Source: Polyangiaceae bacterium (GTDB lineage: Bacteria > Myxococcota_A > Polyangia > Polyangiales > Polyangiaceae). From it: a DNA stretch of 64,000 bases. A model generated the notes under the pieces. It saw nothing but the letters and a program-made list of their open reading frames with translations. It had not been told where the DNA came from and ran no database searches. Shown here piece after piece: positions 36,745 to 45,399 of this stretch; positions within the stretch are counted from its first letter, which is position 1; every line of letters starts with the position of its first letter. The stretch spans positions 186,001-250,000 of the forward strand of contig JACKEB010000015.1 of assembly GCA_020633205.1 (NCBI GenBank), read 5' to 3'. Position numbers and translations under genes: made by a program.

Positions 36745-39700
36745 ATGCCTCGCCGCGAAGACATTCGGAAGATCCTCCTGATCGGGTCCGGCCCGATCGT
36801 CATCGGCCAAGCCTGCGAGTTCGACTACTCGGGGACCCAAGGCGCCAAGGCGCTGAAGGAGATTGGCTACGACGTCGTGTTGGTGAACTCCAACCCAGCG
36901 ACGATCATGACCGACCCGGAGCTGGTGCGTCGAACGTACATCGAGCCGCTCACGGTGGATGCGCTGACGGCCATCATCAAGCGCGAGCGACCGGATGCGT
37001 TGCTCCCGACGCTGGGTGGACAAACCGCGCTGAATCTCGCGTTGGACCTGAACGAGGCGGGGGTCTTATCGAAGTACGGCGTCAAACTCATCGGCGCCAA
37101 CGTGGACGCCATTCGCAAGGCCGAGGACCGCATGCTCTTCAAGGAGTGCATGGCGGCGGCCGGGCTAGAGTGTGCCCGCAGCGGCTACGCGCGTTCCCTC
37201 GCGGAAGCAAAAGAGATCTCCAAAGAGATCGGCTTCCCGATCATCCTTCGCCCGAGCTTCACCATGGGCGGAGCAGGCGGTGCGGTGGTCGAGGACCCTG
37301 CGGAGTTCGACCAGAAGGTCAGCTGGGCTCTTGAGCAGTCGCCCACCCACGAGGTGCTGGTCGAAGAGAGCATCCTCGGTTGGAAGGAGTACGAGCTGGA
37401 GGTCATTCGTGACCGCGCAGACAACTTCATCGTCGTGTGCTCCATCGAGAATATCGACCCCATGGGCGTGCACACCGGTGACTCCGTCACCGTAGCGCCA
37501 GCGATGACGTTGACGGATCGCGAGTACCAGCGCCTACGCGACCAAGCGCGCGCGGTGATGCACGAGATCGGGGTCGAAACCGGAGGCTCCAACGTTCAGT
37601 TCGCGATCAACCCCGCCGATGGGCGCGTGATCGTGATCGAGATGAACCCCCGTGTCTCGCGCTCGAGCGCGCTGGCCTCCAAGGCCACTGGCTACCCAAT
37701 CGCGAAGATCGCCGCCAAACTCGCGGTGGGATTCACCCTGGACGAGCTGGAGAACGACATCACCGGCACCAGCGCCGCCTTCGAGCCCACCATCGACTAC
37801 GTGGTGGTCAAGTGGCCGCGCTTCGACTTCAAGAAGTTCCCCGGTACCGACACGCGTCTAGGCACGCAAATGAAGAGCGTCGGCGAGGCGATGAGCATCG
37901 GGCGTACCTTCGCCGAGGCGGTGCAGAAGGCCGCGCGTTCGCTGGAGACGGGGCGCTCCGGTCTGGTCAGCTTGACCGACGCGGTGGATTACCGCCTGGA
38001 AAAGCCTGCACCGCATAAGGGCCGCGACTTGAAGCACGAGGCGCCGCCAGAGGTGAAGCCGCGTCCGACGTTGCCACCTCCGTCTCAAGACGAGCTGCGG
38101 CGTTCTGTGAGTGAGCTGATTCGCGTGCCCACCGCCGACCGTCTGTTCCACGTGGTCGATGCGATGCGCCTCGGGATGACCGCCGAAGAGGTCAACGAAG
38201 CCTGCGCCATCGACCCTTGGTTTTTGCGCCAGTTCGAGCGCATCGTGGAGCAGGAGCGTCGCATCAAGGAGGCGCCCGAGCTCACGCGCGAGCTGCTTTT
38301 TGACAGCAAGCGCCTCGGCTTCAGTGACGCTCAGATCGCCGAGCAACGCGAAATGAGTGAGAGCGACGTGCGGGCTGCGCGCGAGCGCTTCGACGTGTTC
38401 GCTACCTACGGGCGTGTAGACACCTGCGCTGCTGAGTTCGTCGCTCGCACGCCGTACCTCTACTCGACCTATGAGACCGAGTCGGAGGCTGAGGTCACGA
38501 CCCGACAGAAGGTGATCATTCTTGGAGGCGGTCCGAACCGCATCGGACAAGGCATCGAGTTCGACTACTGCTGTTGCCACGCGGTCTTTGCGCTGCGTGA
38601 GCTCGGCTACGAGACGGTGATGGTCAACTGTAACCCAGAGACCGTCAGCACCGACTACGACACGTCAGATCGCCTGTACTTCGAGCCCCTGACTCTGGAA
38701 GACGTGTTGGCCATTTGCCGCGAGGAAGCGTCCTCCGGTGAGCTGCTCGGAGTCATCGTGCAGTTCGGCGGACAGACCCCGCTGAAGCTCTCGGTGCCCC
38801 TCGAGGCGAACGGTATCCGCCTGCTGGGCACCAGCGCGGATGCGATCGATCGCGCTGAAGACCGTGAGCGCTTCGACGAGCTCTTGAACAAGCTTGGGCT
38901 GAAGCGCCCAGAGGCAGGTATCGCCAAGAGCGTCGATGAGGCGGTCGAGGTGGCGAAGCGTATCGGGTTCCCGGTGTTGGTGCGCCCGAGCTACGTGCTT
39001 GGCGGCCGGGCGATGATGATCTGTTGGTCTGAAGAGGACCTGCTGCCCTACGCGGAGCTCGCGATGGAGGCCGCGCGCGAAGCCGGCACTCAGACGTTGC
39101 TGATTGACAAGTTCTTGAAGAACGCCATCGAGGTGGACGTCGACACCGTTGCCGACGGGAAACGCGCGGTGGTCGGTGGTGTCATGCAGCACATCGAAGA
39201 AGCCGGCGTGCATAGCGGCGACTCTTCATGCGTGCTCCCGCCGCACACTCTCCCCCCCAAAATCGTAGAGCGCATCGAACAGCAAGCCAAGGCGCTGGCC
39301 CTGGAGCTCGGCGTGGTGGGGCTGATGAACACGCAGTTCGCGGTCAAAGACGGTGACATCTACGTGATCGAGGTCAACCCACGCGCGTCTCGTACGATTC
39401 CCTTCGTGTCCAAGGCGACAGGGCGCCCCCTCGCGAAGATCGCTGCAAAGCTGATGGTGGGACGCACGCTGGATGAACTTGGGATCGACGACGCATTCCT
39501 ACCCACGCATATGTCGGTGAAGGAGTCGGTGTTCCCCTTCCACAAGTTCCCCGGTGTCGACACGGTGCTCGGGCCTGAGATGCGGTCCACTGGCGAAGTG
39601 ATGGGGATTGCCACCAACACGGCCTTGGCGTTCGGTAAGTCGCTGGTCGCCTCCGGCTTCAAGATGCCCTCCACCGGGCGCGCGTTCATCAGCGTTCAGG

Positions 39701-40101
39701 ACGAAGACAAGGACGACGCGGTGGGCGTAGCGCGGCGGCTGAGGAACCTCGGGTTCCGCTTGGTTGCCACGCGCGGCACCGCGGAGGCGCTGCTCGCAGC
39801 GCATATCCCCTGCGAGGTCGTGAACAAGGTGCAGATGGGGTCGCCTCATGTGGTGGACGCCATCGCTGAGGGCACCATTCAGCTCGTGGTCAACACCACT
39901 CAAGGCCTGAAGTCGATCCGCGACAGCTACGCGATTCGCCGCAACGCGCTGCTCGCCAACATCCCGTACTTCACGACGATGGCGGCAGCGGTGGGAGCCA
40001 CCGCGGCGCTCGAGGCACACGAGCTGAACAAGGGCCAAACGGTTCAGGTTCGCAGCCTCCAAGAGTGGCACCGTCGAAGCCTGGACTCGGTACAGCTTTA
40101 A
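36745..40101 (+). CDS. carB: Carbamoyl-phosphate synthase large subunit
   Basis: 1118 residues from ATG 36745 (MPRREDIRKILLIGSGP), the family-typical start; a GTG at 36724 with GAAGGG upstream is an alternative. Two homologous ATP-grasp halves are visible: IVIGQACEFDYSGTQ ... NPATIMTD and GGGPNRIGQGIEFDYCCCH ... NPETVSTDYDTSD, with IEVNPRASRTIPFVSKATG. The C-terminal MGS-like regulatory domain includes LRNLGFRLVATRGTAEALLAA. It makes carbamoyl phosphate from bicarbonate, glutamine-derived ammonia and 2 ATP for pyrimidines and arginine. The carA partner is not in this window. Length is somewhat above the E. coli 1073. Confidence 0.97.
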   Translation: MPRREDIRKILLIGSGPIVIGQACEFDYSGTQGAKALKEIGYDVVLVNSNPATIMTDPELVRRTYIEPLTVDALTAIIKRERPDALLPTLGGQTALNLALDLNEAGVLSKYGVKLIGANVDAIRKAEDRMLFKECMAAAGLECARSGYARSLAEAKEISKEIGFPIILRPSFTMGGAGGAVVEDPAEFDQKVSWALEQSPTHEVLVEESILGWKEYELEVIRDRADNFIVVCSIENIDPMGVHTGDSVTVAPAMTLTDREYQRLRDQARAVMHEIGVETGGSNVQFAINPADGRVIVIEMNPRVSRSSALASKATGYPIAKIAAKLAVGFTLDELENDITGTSAAFEPTIDYVVVKWPRFDFKKFPGTDTRLGTQMKSVGEAMSIGRTFAEAVQKAARSLETGRSGLVSLTDAVDYRLEKPAPHKGRDLKHEAPPEVKPRPTLPPPSQDELRRSVSELIRVPTADRLFHVVDAMRLGMTAEEVNEACAIDPWFLRQFERIVEQERRIKEAPELTRELLFDSKRLGFSDAQIAEQREMSESDVRAARERFDVFATYGRVDTCAAEFVARTPYLYSTYETESEAEVTTRQKVIILGGGPNRIGQGIEFDYCCCHAVFALRELGYETVMVNCNPETVSTDYDTSDRLYFEPLTLEDVLAICREEASSGELLGVIVQFGGQTPLKLSVPLEANGIRLLGTSADAIDRAEDRERFDELLNKLGLKRPEAGIAKSVDEAVEVAKRIGFPVLVRPSYVLGGRAMMICWSEEDLLPYAELAMEAAREAGTQTLLIDKFLKNAIEVDVDTVADGKRAVVGGVMQHIEEAGVHSGDSSCVLPPHTLPPKIVERIEQQAKALALELGVVGLMNTQFAVKDGDIYVIEVNPRASRTIPFVSKATGRPLAKIAAKLMVGRTLDELGIDDAFLPTHMSVKESVFPFHKFPGVDTVLGPEMRSTGEVMGIATNTALAFGKSLVASGFKMPSTGRAFISVQDEDKDDAVGVARRLRNLGFRLVATRGTAEALLAAHIPCEVVNKVQMGSPHVVDAIAEGTIQLVVNTTQGLKSIRDSYAIRRNALLANIPYFTTMAAAVGATAALEAHELNKGQTVQVRSLQEWHRRSLDSVQL

Positions 40102-40340
40102 GTCGCACGTTCGCGACCCTTCAGGCCGACTGGCCAATTGATGTTGAACTCTGGCTCCCAGCGAACCGCCGGTTGCTGTGTGTGCCGCTCACACATCGTC
40201 ATTCCGTAAGGATATTATTCGGTTTCGCTTGGCGAGGGCGAGCGACGTGGCCCTGTGTGCCGCGCGAGGCGTGAAATGACCACAGCATCGCCGGGTTTCA
40301 GCCGTGCCTACGCGCCGAGGCCGGTGCATATGCTTCAGGC
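40102..40340. other. Non-coding, AT-richer stretch after carB
   Basis: No ORF with coding signs. Base composition is visibly more AT-rich than the neighbours (for example GTAAGGATATTATTCGG near 40205) and it continues into the doubtful ORF at 40341. No terminator with a T tract was found after carB. Confidence 0.4.
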
Positions 40341-40706
40341 TTAAAGCTTTCTCGGGTGGTGATTTCGAGAAGTCCTAACGAAGCGCACACCCGCGGGGAT
40401 CTGAACCAATTCGCGCCCGGGAGGCGCGAACAAGTAACAGTTGGATCGCTGCCACCAAACAGTAGTTAGGCAGACGAATGGCCCAATAAAGCCCTTGCGA
40501 AAGCGAAGTTCTAGCCGTTGAAGGAAAGCAAGTACGGCCCTTATCCCGAGCGGGGATCTCGACCGTAGGCCACTCCAGCCTTGTTGGGTTCCGAAGCAGC
40601 AGCGGCCGTGATGAGCATCGATCAACTTGTGGATATCAGGCTCGATACCGAGCTGGCCGCTCTCGCCGCTAGCAGGATAATCGACATCTAGGCAGACCAG
40701 TTTCAT
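40341..40706 (-). CDS. Doubtful small hypothetical ORF
   Basis: 121 residues from ATG 40706 (MKLVCLDVDYPASGESG). The first ~40 residues look protein-like, while the rest has mixed codon use (AGA, AGG, ATA and GTT unlike neighbours) and no recognisable domain. A perfect 8-bp inverted repeat (TTCGCGCC/GGCGCGAA, 40410-40430) lies inside it. It may be a recently acquired small gene, a remnant, or chance. Confidence 0.25.
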   Translation of the reverse strand: MKLVCLDVDYPASGESGQLGIEPDIHKLIDAHHGRCCFGTQQGWSGLRSRSPLGIRAVLAFLQRLELRFRKGFIGPFVCLTTVWWQRSNCYLFAPPGRELVQIPAGVRFVRTSRNHHPRKL

Positions 40707-40734
40707 CGACGGTGACGAGGGTGTCGCGTAGGCT

Positions 40735-41583
40735 ATGAGTAGGGTGTCCCACAAGCTGGCGAGCATCGAGCTGGAACGGGCCGAGGGGAGTTCGCGCTAC
40801 GCGTACTACCTGCGGTCCAAGAACCAGGAGTTCCGACTTCAACTCGGGGAGTGCTTCATTGGGCGCAACCCGGCTTGTCAGATCGTGCTCGTGGATCCTC
40901 GCGCGTCTCGTAACCACGCGGTGCTGCGAATCACCGAGCGCGCGGTGGTGCTCCAGGATCTCGATAGCGCGAACGGTGTCTACCTGAACGAAGAACGCGT
41001 TGAGAGACCGGAGAAGCTGCGTCACGGCGACCGCATCGTGATCGGAACTCAAGAGTTCATCTTCGCGGTCGAGGACACATCACCGGACTCCGCGTCTATT
41101 TCCGTGGAGGAAATCAGCGGCATCGTTACACCGCCCGAAGCGCCGGCGATGTCGTCGACGGTGGATGGCGATCCACTCGACTACCTCGGCCGGCTAGCGG
41201 ACAAGATGCTCGCGCTGGGGCGCGTCGAAGCTGCCGAACGAGTGCTTGGCGCCCACCTGCGAGAAATCGAGAGCCTGGCTCGCAGCGGGGCGCCGGTGGT
41301 CAACACGGACTTGTTGCTCGCAGCGAAGTACGCGCTCCGCCTGTCTGGGGCAGCGTGTGCGCCCGAGTGGGCGAACTACACCATCCGGCTCTACGCCCTC
41401 GCACGTCGTCCCATGCCGGCACAAGTCAGTGGGGAGCTAGCGGCGCTTCTGCGTCGTGTTCCCAACATCGATCGGCAATTGATGGTGCGTTATCAGGAGT
41501 TTCTGGCGGCTCACATCCACCAGATGGCTCCAGCGGACCGGGAATTGTGCCATCAGGTGTTGGCATTGCCCCAGCCGCTGTAA
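40735..41583 (+). CDS. FHA-domain protein
   Basis: 282 residues. The FHA domain (~25-115) has the phosphothreonine-binding residues: Gly43-Arg44 in FIGRNPACQIVL, Ser58-Arg59 and His61 in ASRNHAVL, and Asn80-Gly81 in DSANGVYLNE. The C-terminal ~130 residues are helical (YLGRLADKMLALGRVEAAERVLGAHL and later) with no named domain. FHA proteins bind phosphorylated partners; the Ser/Thr kinase gene begins 10 bp after its stop, so the two probably form a signalling pair. It starts after a ~630-bp gap following carB. Confidence 0.88.
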   Translation: MSRVSHKLASIELERAEGSSRYAYYLRSKNQEFRLQLGECFIGRNPACQIVLVDPRASRNHAVLRITERAVVLQDLDSANGVYLNEERVERPEKLRHGDRIVIGTQEFIFAVEDTSPDSASISVEEISGIVTPPEAPAMSSTVDGDPLDYLGRLADKMLALGRVEAAERVLGAHLREIESLARSGAPVVNTDLLLAAKYALRLSGAACAPEWANYTIRLYALARRPMPAQVSGELAALLRRVPNIDRQLMVRYQEFLAAHIHQMAPADRELCHQVLALPQPL

Positions 41584-41592
41584 GCTTGAAGC

Positions 41593-43230
41593 GTGAGCGC
41601 ACTGCCGCGCAGTAGTTCGACTTTGGACCGGCTCTCGCCTGGTACTCGGCTCGGTCGCTACCTCCTGGGGGAGCGGCTCGGCGTGGGGGGAGCCGCGACC
41701 GTCTATCTTGCGCGCCTACAGGGGCCGCTCTCGTGGCAGCGCATGCTCGCGCTCAAGGTCATTCATCCCCATCTCCTCGGGGATCCACGGTTCGTGGACA
41801 TGTTCGTCGACGAAGCGAACCTCGCGGTGCGCTTGAACCATCCGAACATCGTGCACACCTACGAGCTGGAGCGGGTGGACTCTCAGCTCTTGATGGCGAT
41901 GGAGTACTTGCACGGGCAACCCTTGTCGGAGGTGCTGTATCGAGCGAGTCAGCGCGGGTGCAAGCTCGACTGGGACATGGTGGCATGGGTGGGAGCGAAG
42001 GTCGCTGATGCCCTGGGCTACGCCCATGACTTGCGTGACGACGACGGCAAGGCGCTCTCCATCGTTCACCGCGACGTCAGTCCCCACAACATCTTCGTCA
42101 CCTACGATGGGCACATCAAGCTGATCGACTTTGGCGTCGCTCGTGCGATTGGGCGCCTCGCGGAAACGGGCCACGGTCGCTTGAAGGGTAAGTTCCGCTA
42201 CATGGCCCCGGAGCAGGTCACCTCCAGGGACTTCGATCATCGGGTGGACTTGTTCGCGCTCGGCGCCAGCCTGTATGAGAGCCTGGCCGGGGAAGCGATG
42301 CTGCGGGGCGACGACGAAGTCGAGGTGCTGAACCAGCTGATCTTTGGAGAAGCGCCGGACCTCGCCAGTGTGTTCCCTGAGCTGCCGGATCGCGCCCGCG
42401 AGGTATTCGGCAAGATGCTTTCGCGAGAAGCGGAGACACGCTACCAGACGGGGCACGAGCTCTCGAAGGCGTTACGCGAGCTGCTGCCAGCGGAGACCGA
42501 GGTGTACACCGCGCGTTGGACCGAGCTGCTGGCCCACTTATTCCCTGGGGAAATTGTTGCGCGGAGCGAAGCGCTGCGTGATCTGAAGGAAGACATCTGG
42601 CCGGCAAGCCTGGTTCCGCCAGCTTTGGTTCCCGGGCTCGACGTGACTGCTCACGAGGTTGACGCCCCTCGCGGGAGCCCGCTGCCGTCCGTTGCCGAGA
42701 CGAGCGGCTTCGGTGCCAGCTCGGCGAGCGGACGCTGGGGGCTGATTGCTGGGATCGTTGCGGGTGTCGCTCTGCTCGTGGCGGGCGTGTGGTGGAGCCG
42801 CAGTCAGGCCGAGCCAGTGCCCGCCGGTGCGAGCGTCCCCAGCGAGATCACTCTCGACCTCTCCGTCCAGCCTCCGGTCAAAGCCGAGATCCGGGTGGAC
42901 GGCAGGCTCATCGAGAACCGACCGCCGCGGGTCCAGCTCCCGCGCAGTGAAGCAAAGGTGAAGGTCCGGGTGAAGGCGCCGGGTTTCCGCGACGCGGAGC
43001 TCGAAGTGATCCCCGACCGCGACGTGTTCTTGGTGGTGCCATTGGTGGCAGCACCCTCAGCGGACGCACCACCGGAACCAGGGCCCGACTTGAGCGGTTC
43101 AAGCGCGGCGAGCGCAGAGGTACCGTCGTCGAAGCCGCAAAACGCCCGGCCGAAGGACACCCACAAGCCCAATCCAAAGCCGACCGCCGCTCCCGCCCAC
43201 GACCCCCTGGTGACGGACAATCCGTTCTAG
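41593..43230 (+). CDS. Ser/Thr protein kinase with transmembrane helix and PEGA-like tail
   Basis: 545 residues from GTG 41593. Kinase domain ~20-300: Gly loop GVGGAATVY, catalytic Lys55 in LALKVI, catalytic loop HRDVSPHN (Asp161), DFG at ~179-181, and the MAPEQ activation segment end. HRDVSPxN is frequent in myxobacterial kinases. A single helix (GLIAGIVAGVALLVAGVWW) separates it from a likely periplasmic PEGA-like domain (VKAEIRVDGRLIENRPPRVQLPRSEAKVKVRVKAPGF) and a Pro/Ser-rich end. It is probably co-transcribed with the FHA gene and the TPR gene at 43374. Confidence 0.93.
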   Translation: MSALPRSSSTLDRLSPGTRLGRYLLGERLGVGGAATVYLARLQGPLSWQRMLALKVIHPHLLGDPRFVDMFVDEANLAVRLNHPNIVHTYELERVDSQLLMAMEYLHGQPLSEVLYRASQRGCKLDWDMVAWVGAKVADALGYAHDLRDDDGKALSIVHRDVSPHNIFVTYDGHIKLIDFGVARAIGRLAETGHGRLKGKFRYMAPEQVTSRDFDHRVDLFALGASLYESLAGEAMLRGDDEVEVLNQLIFGEAPDLASVFPELPDRAREVFGKMLSREAETRYQTGHELSKALRELLPAETEVYTARWTELLAHLFPGEIVARSEALRDLKEDIWPASLVPPALVPGLDVTAHEVDAPRGSPLPSVAETSGFGASSASGRWGLIAGIVAGVALLVAGVWWSRSQAEPVPAGASVPSEITLDLSVQPPVKAEIRVDGRLIENRPPRVQLPRSEAKVKVRVKAPGFRDAELEVIPDRDVFLVVPLVAAPSADAPPEPGPDLSGSSAASAEVPSSKPQNARPKDTHKPNPKPTAAPAHDPLVTDNPF

Positions 43231-43373
43231 CCGCGAGTAGAACTCGCGGAGGGCTCCCTCAGCTTGCTCGGATTCCGGCGCAAGGCACCGGGCGAAAACT
43301 CCACGCAGTCGGCAGCGGACCGGTGCTTGTGGCATTGTAGGCTGGTGCGATGCTCGACACGCGCGGAGGAAAG

Positions 43374-44363
43374 ATGACTGGGCTGCCCCGGCTTGCCCGA
43401 CGGAGCCTGCTGCTCGGCAGCTTGCTGCTCCCTTGCGTTGCCTCGAGTGCCCTGGCGCAGACCGAGGCTTGTTCCACCGCGGCGTGTGGCAAGGAGCGCT
43501 TCAAGGCGGGAGTCGAAGCGTACCAGGCTCAGGACTACGCGAGTGCGATCAATCATTTCCGTGCGGCACTTGCGGTGAAGCGTCACCCTTCGATTCTGCT
43601 GAACCTTGGGCTGGCAGAGATCCGTGACGGACAGTTGCTGACGGGGATCTCACACCTCAAGGAAGTAGAGGCCGATGGCGAGGCCAGCAGCGAGATGCGG
43701 CGAAGCGCGCGGGACGAGCGGCTGAAAGCGGAGACCCGCACGGCTTGGCTCCAGCTTGACGCAGGGGATGGAGTCAGCCTGGAGATTGACGGCCAGCCCG
43801 CGCAGTCGGGGGAGCGGGGCACGCAGCTCGACCCAGGGAAGCATCAGCTCAAGCTCACGCGCGGCGGCGTGGTGCTCGAGCGCCAGGTCGACCTCTCCCC
43901 AGGTGAGACACTACGCGTGAGCTTGGATCGGGCTCGGGAGCTCGTCTTGGTGATGCCTGGTGAGCGGGACAAGCCGCCCGATCCCCAAGCGGAGGAACCC
44001 GAGGCGCCGCCCGCGAAGCCGCTCTCCCCGATTTGGTTCTATGCGGGGCTCGGCGCCACCCTGGTGGTGGGTGGCTTCGCGACCTGGAGTGCGCTGGACA
44101 CTCAGAGCTCTCACGATGCGTACGAGAAAGACTTGCCTACGCTTACCCAAGGGCAGATCAATCAACGCGTCGAGGATGGTCATGGACTCGAACGGCGCAC
44201 CAACTGGTTGCTGGCTGGCACTGCGGTGCTCGGCGTGGCGACGGGTGTGCTCGCCGGGTTCTTCGTGGACTGGCAGCAAGGGGATCGCACATCACCCCAC
44301 GCAAGCATTTCCGGGGGGATCACAGAAGATGGTGCGCTTCTGGGGGTGAGGGGCGCGTTTTAA
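43374..44363 (+). CDS. Exported TPR/PEGA-like protein with a C-terminal helix pair
   Basis: 329 residues. ATG 43374 is chosen for GGAGGA close upstream; ATG 43350 is in frame. The signal peptide ends near SSALAQ. TPR-like helices (RFKAGVEAYQAQDYASAINHFRAALAV) are followed by a PEGA-like segment (VSLEIDGQPAQSGERGTQLDPGKHQLKLTRGG), a Pro/Glu spacer, then a helix (IWFYAGLGATLVVGGFATWSAL), a polar loop and a second helix (WLLAGTAVLGVATGVLAGFFV). The end is strand-like, ALLGVRGAF. Order and C-terminal pattern match the gene at 35510. Located after the kinase, it may be an envelope component linked to that signalling pair. Confidence 0.75.
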   Translation: MTGLPRLARRSLLLGSLLLPCVASSALAQTEACSTAACGKERFKAGVEAYQAQDYASAINHFRAALAVKRHPSILLNLGLAEIRDGQLLTGISHLKEVEADGEASSEMRRSARDERLKAETRTAWLQLDAGDGVSLEIDGQPAQSGERGTQLDPGKHQLKLTRGGVVLERQVDLSPGETLRVSLDRARELVLVMPGERDKPPDPQAEEPEAPPAKPLSPIWFYAGLGATLVVGGFATWSALDTQSSHDAYEKDLPTLTQGQINQRVEDGHGLERRTNWLLAGTAVLGVATGVLAGFFVDWQQGDRTSPHASISGGITEDGALLGVRGAF

Positions 44364-44381
44364 TGCTTTGCCGCTGACGCT

Positions 44382-45134
44382 TTAGCACGGTGTGCAGTTG
44401 CAGGAGTCGCCGCAGGTGACCGTCGGCTGTGAACTCGAGCTGCACTTGGCCTGGCAGGCTCTGGAGCCACACTCGAGCTGCGCGCCATCGCACACCTTGG
44501 TGCCGCTGTTGCAGTCGAGCTCGCAGCGACCACCAGCACAGCCCAGCGTGATGCCGCTGCACGCTTGGTTGCCGCTGCAGATGACCTGACAATCGTAATC
44601 CTCGTTGCAGCGGAGCGTCGAGTTCTCGCAGATCTTGTTGCCGTTGCAGTTGACCAGGCAGGCAAACCCAGCCGGACACTCCAGACTGTTGTTGGCGCAG
44701 TTGGCGCCGCACTCAATGATACACACCCCATTGTTGCAGCTGCTGCACACATTCGGGCAGGTGCCTCCGGGTGAGGCCACACCCGTGTTGCAGTTCGATA
44801 TCCCCGCGGAACCACCGCTCGCGCCGCTGCTGCCTCCGACGCTCGCGGTGCCGCCGGTAGCACCCGTGCCACCCGCTGCTGTTCCGCCGCTGCCGGCGGC
44901 CCCAGCCCCAGCCCCGGTGCCTCCGCTGTTCGTGCCGCCCTGTCCGCCCGCAGCAGTCCCGCCTTGACCGGCGGTACCCGCCAGGTTGCCGGTGCCGCCT
45001 TGCGTGGCGCCCGCGTCGCCCGCGCTACCGCTCGAGCCACCCGCGCCCTGAGCTTCTGGGGGCGTTTCGGGATACAGGCTGCAGCCGAGCGCAAGCGCAC
45101 TCGCCGCCAACCAACAAGCTCTCAAGCGACTCAA
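44382..45134 (-). CDS. Cys-rich lipoprotein with Gly/Thr/Ala linker
   Basis: 250 residues. Lipobox ALGC at ~Cys18, then ~90 residues of GGT/GGA-type linker, then a ~135-residue domain with more than 25 Cys. The Cys spacing is periodic (C-x3-C-x5/6-C blocks such as CLVNCNGNKICENSTLRC, CQVICSGNQACSGITLGC and CELDCNSGTKVCDGAQLEC), so it looks like three to four disulfide-bonded repeats displayed on the cell surface. It is convergent with the gene at 43374. The function is unknown; a structural or adhesive surface protein is plausible. Confidence 0.75.
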   Translation of the reverse strand: MSRLRACWLAASALALGCSLYPETPPEAQGAGGSSGSAGDAGATQGGTGNLAGTAGQGGTAAGGQGGTNSGGTGAGAGAAGSGGTAAGGTGATGGTASVGGSSGASGGSAGISNCNTGVASPGGTCPNVCSSCNNGVCIIECGANCANNSLECPAGFACLVNCNGNKICENSTLRCNEDYDCQVICSGNQACSGITLGCAGGRCELDCNSGTKVCDGAQLECGSRACQAKCSSSSQPTVTCGDSCNCTPC

Positions 45135-45301
45135 CGCGCTTAGTGTGACACGCGGGGGCCCGGCGAATTAGCGCAAGTTCTTGAATCTAAGATCGTTTCT
45201 CTGTGGTTCCGACGGCCGTCGGGCCTGAGCCAGGACCAACGCGCCGCCAGGCTGCTTGCCCCGCCTCGGCGCCCGCGTTGCACACACTCCCGAAACCTGT
45301 T

Positions 45302-45342
45302 AGTAACTCAGGCGCGAGTTACTAGATGCCGTCCGGTAACTC
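45302..45342. promoter_or_regulatory. Operator-like site: three GTAACTC half-sites upstream of the amylases
   Basis: AGTAACTC (45302-45309) and GAGTTACT (45316-45323) form a perfect inverted repeat with a 6-bp spacer, and a third half-site GTAACTC follows at 45336-45342. It lies 58-98 bp upstream of the alpha-amylase ATG, where a dimeric regulator would control transcription. Confidence 0.5.
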
Positions 45343-45399
45343 ACACCGTCTTCCAGCGGCGCGGGGGCACGTCCGCCGGTGCTGACCAAGGAGTTCGTC

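Noticed and set aside
37858..38580. 240-residue minus-strand ORF
   Set aside because: Antisense to carB, with no independent support.
40102..40734. Possible tRNA or CRISPR in the AT-richer island
   Set aside because: No cloverleaf, no CCA-type acceptor stem and no regularly spaced repeats were found by eye.
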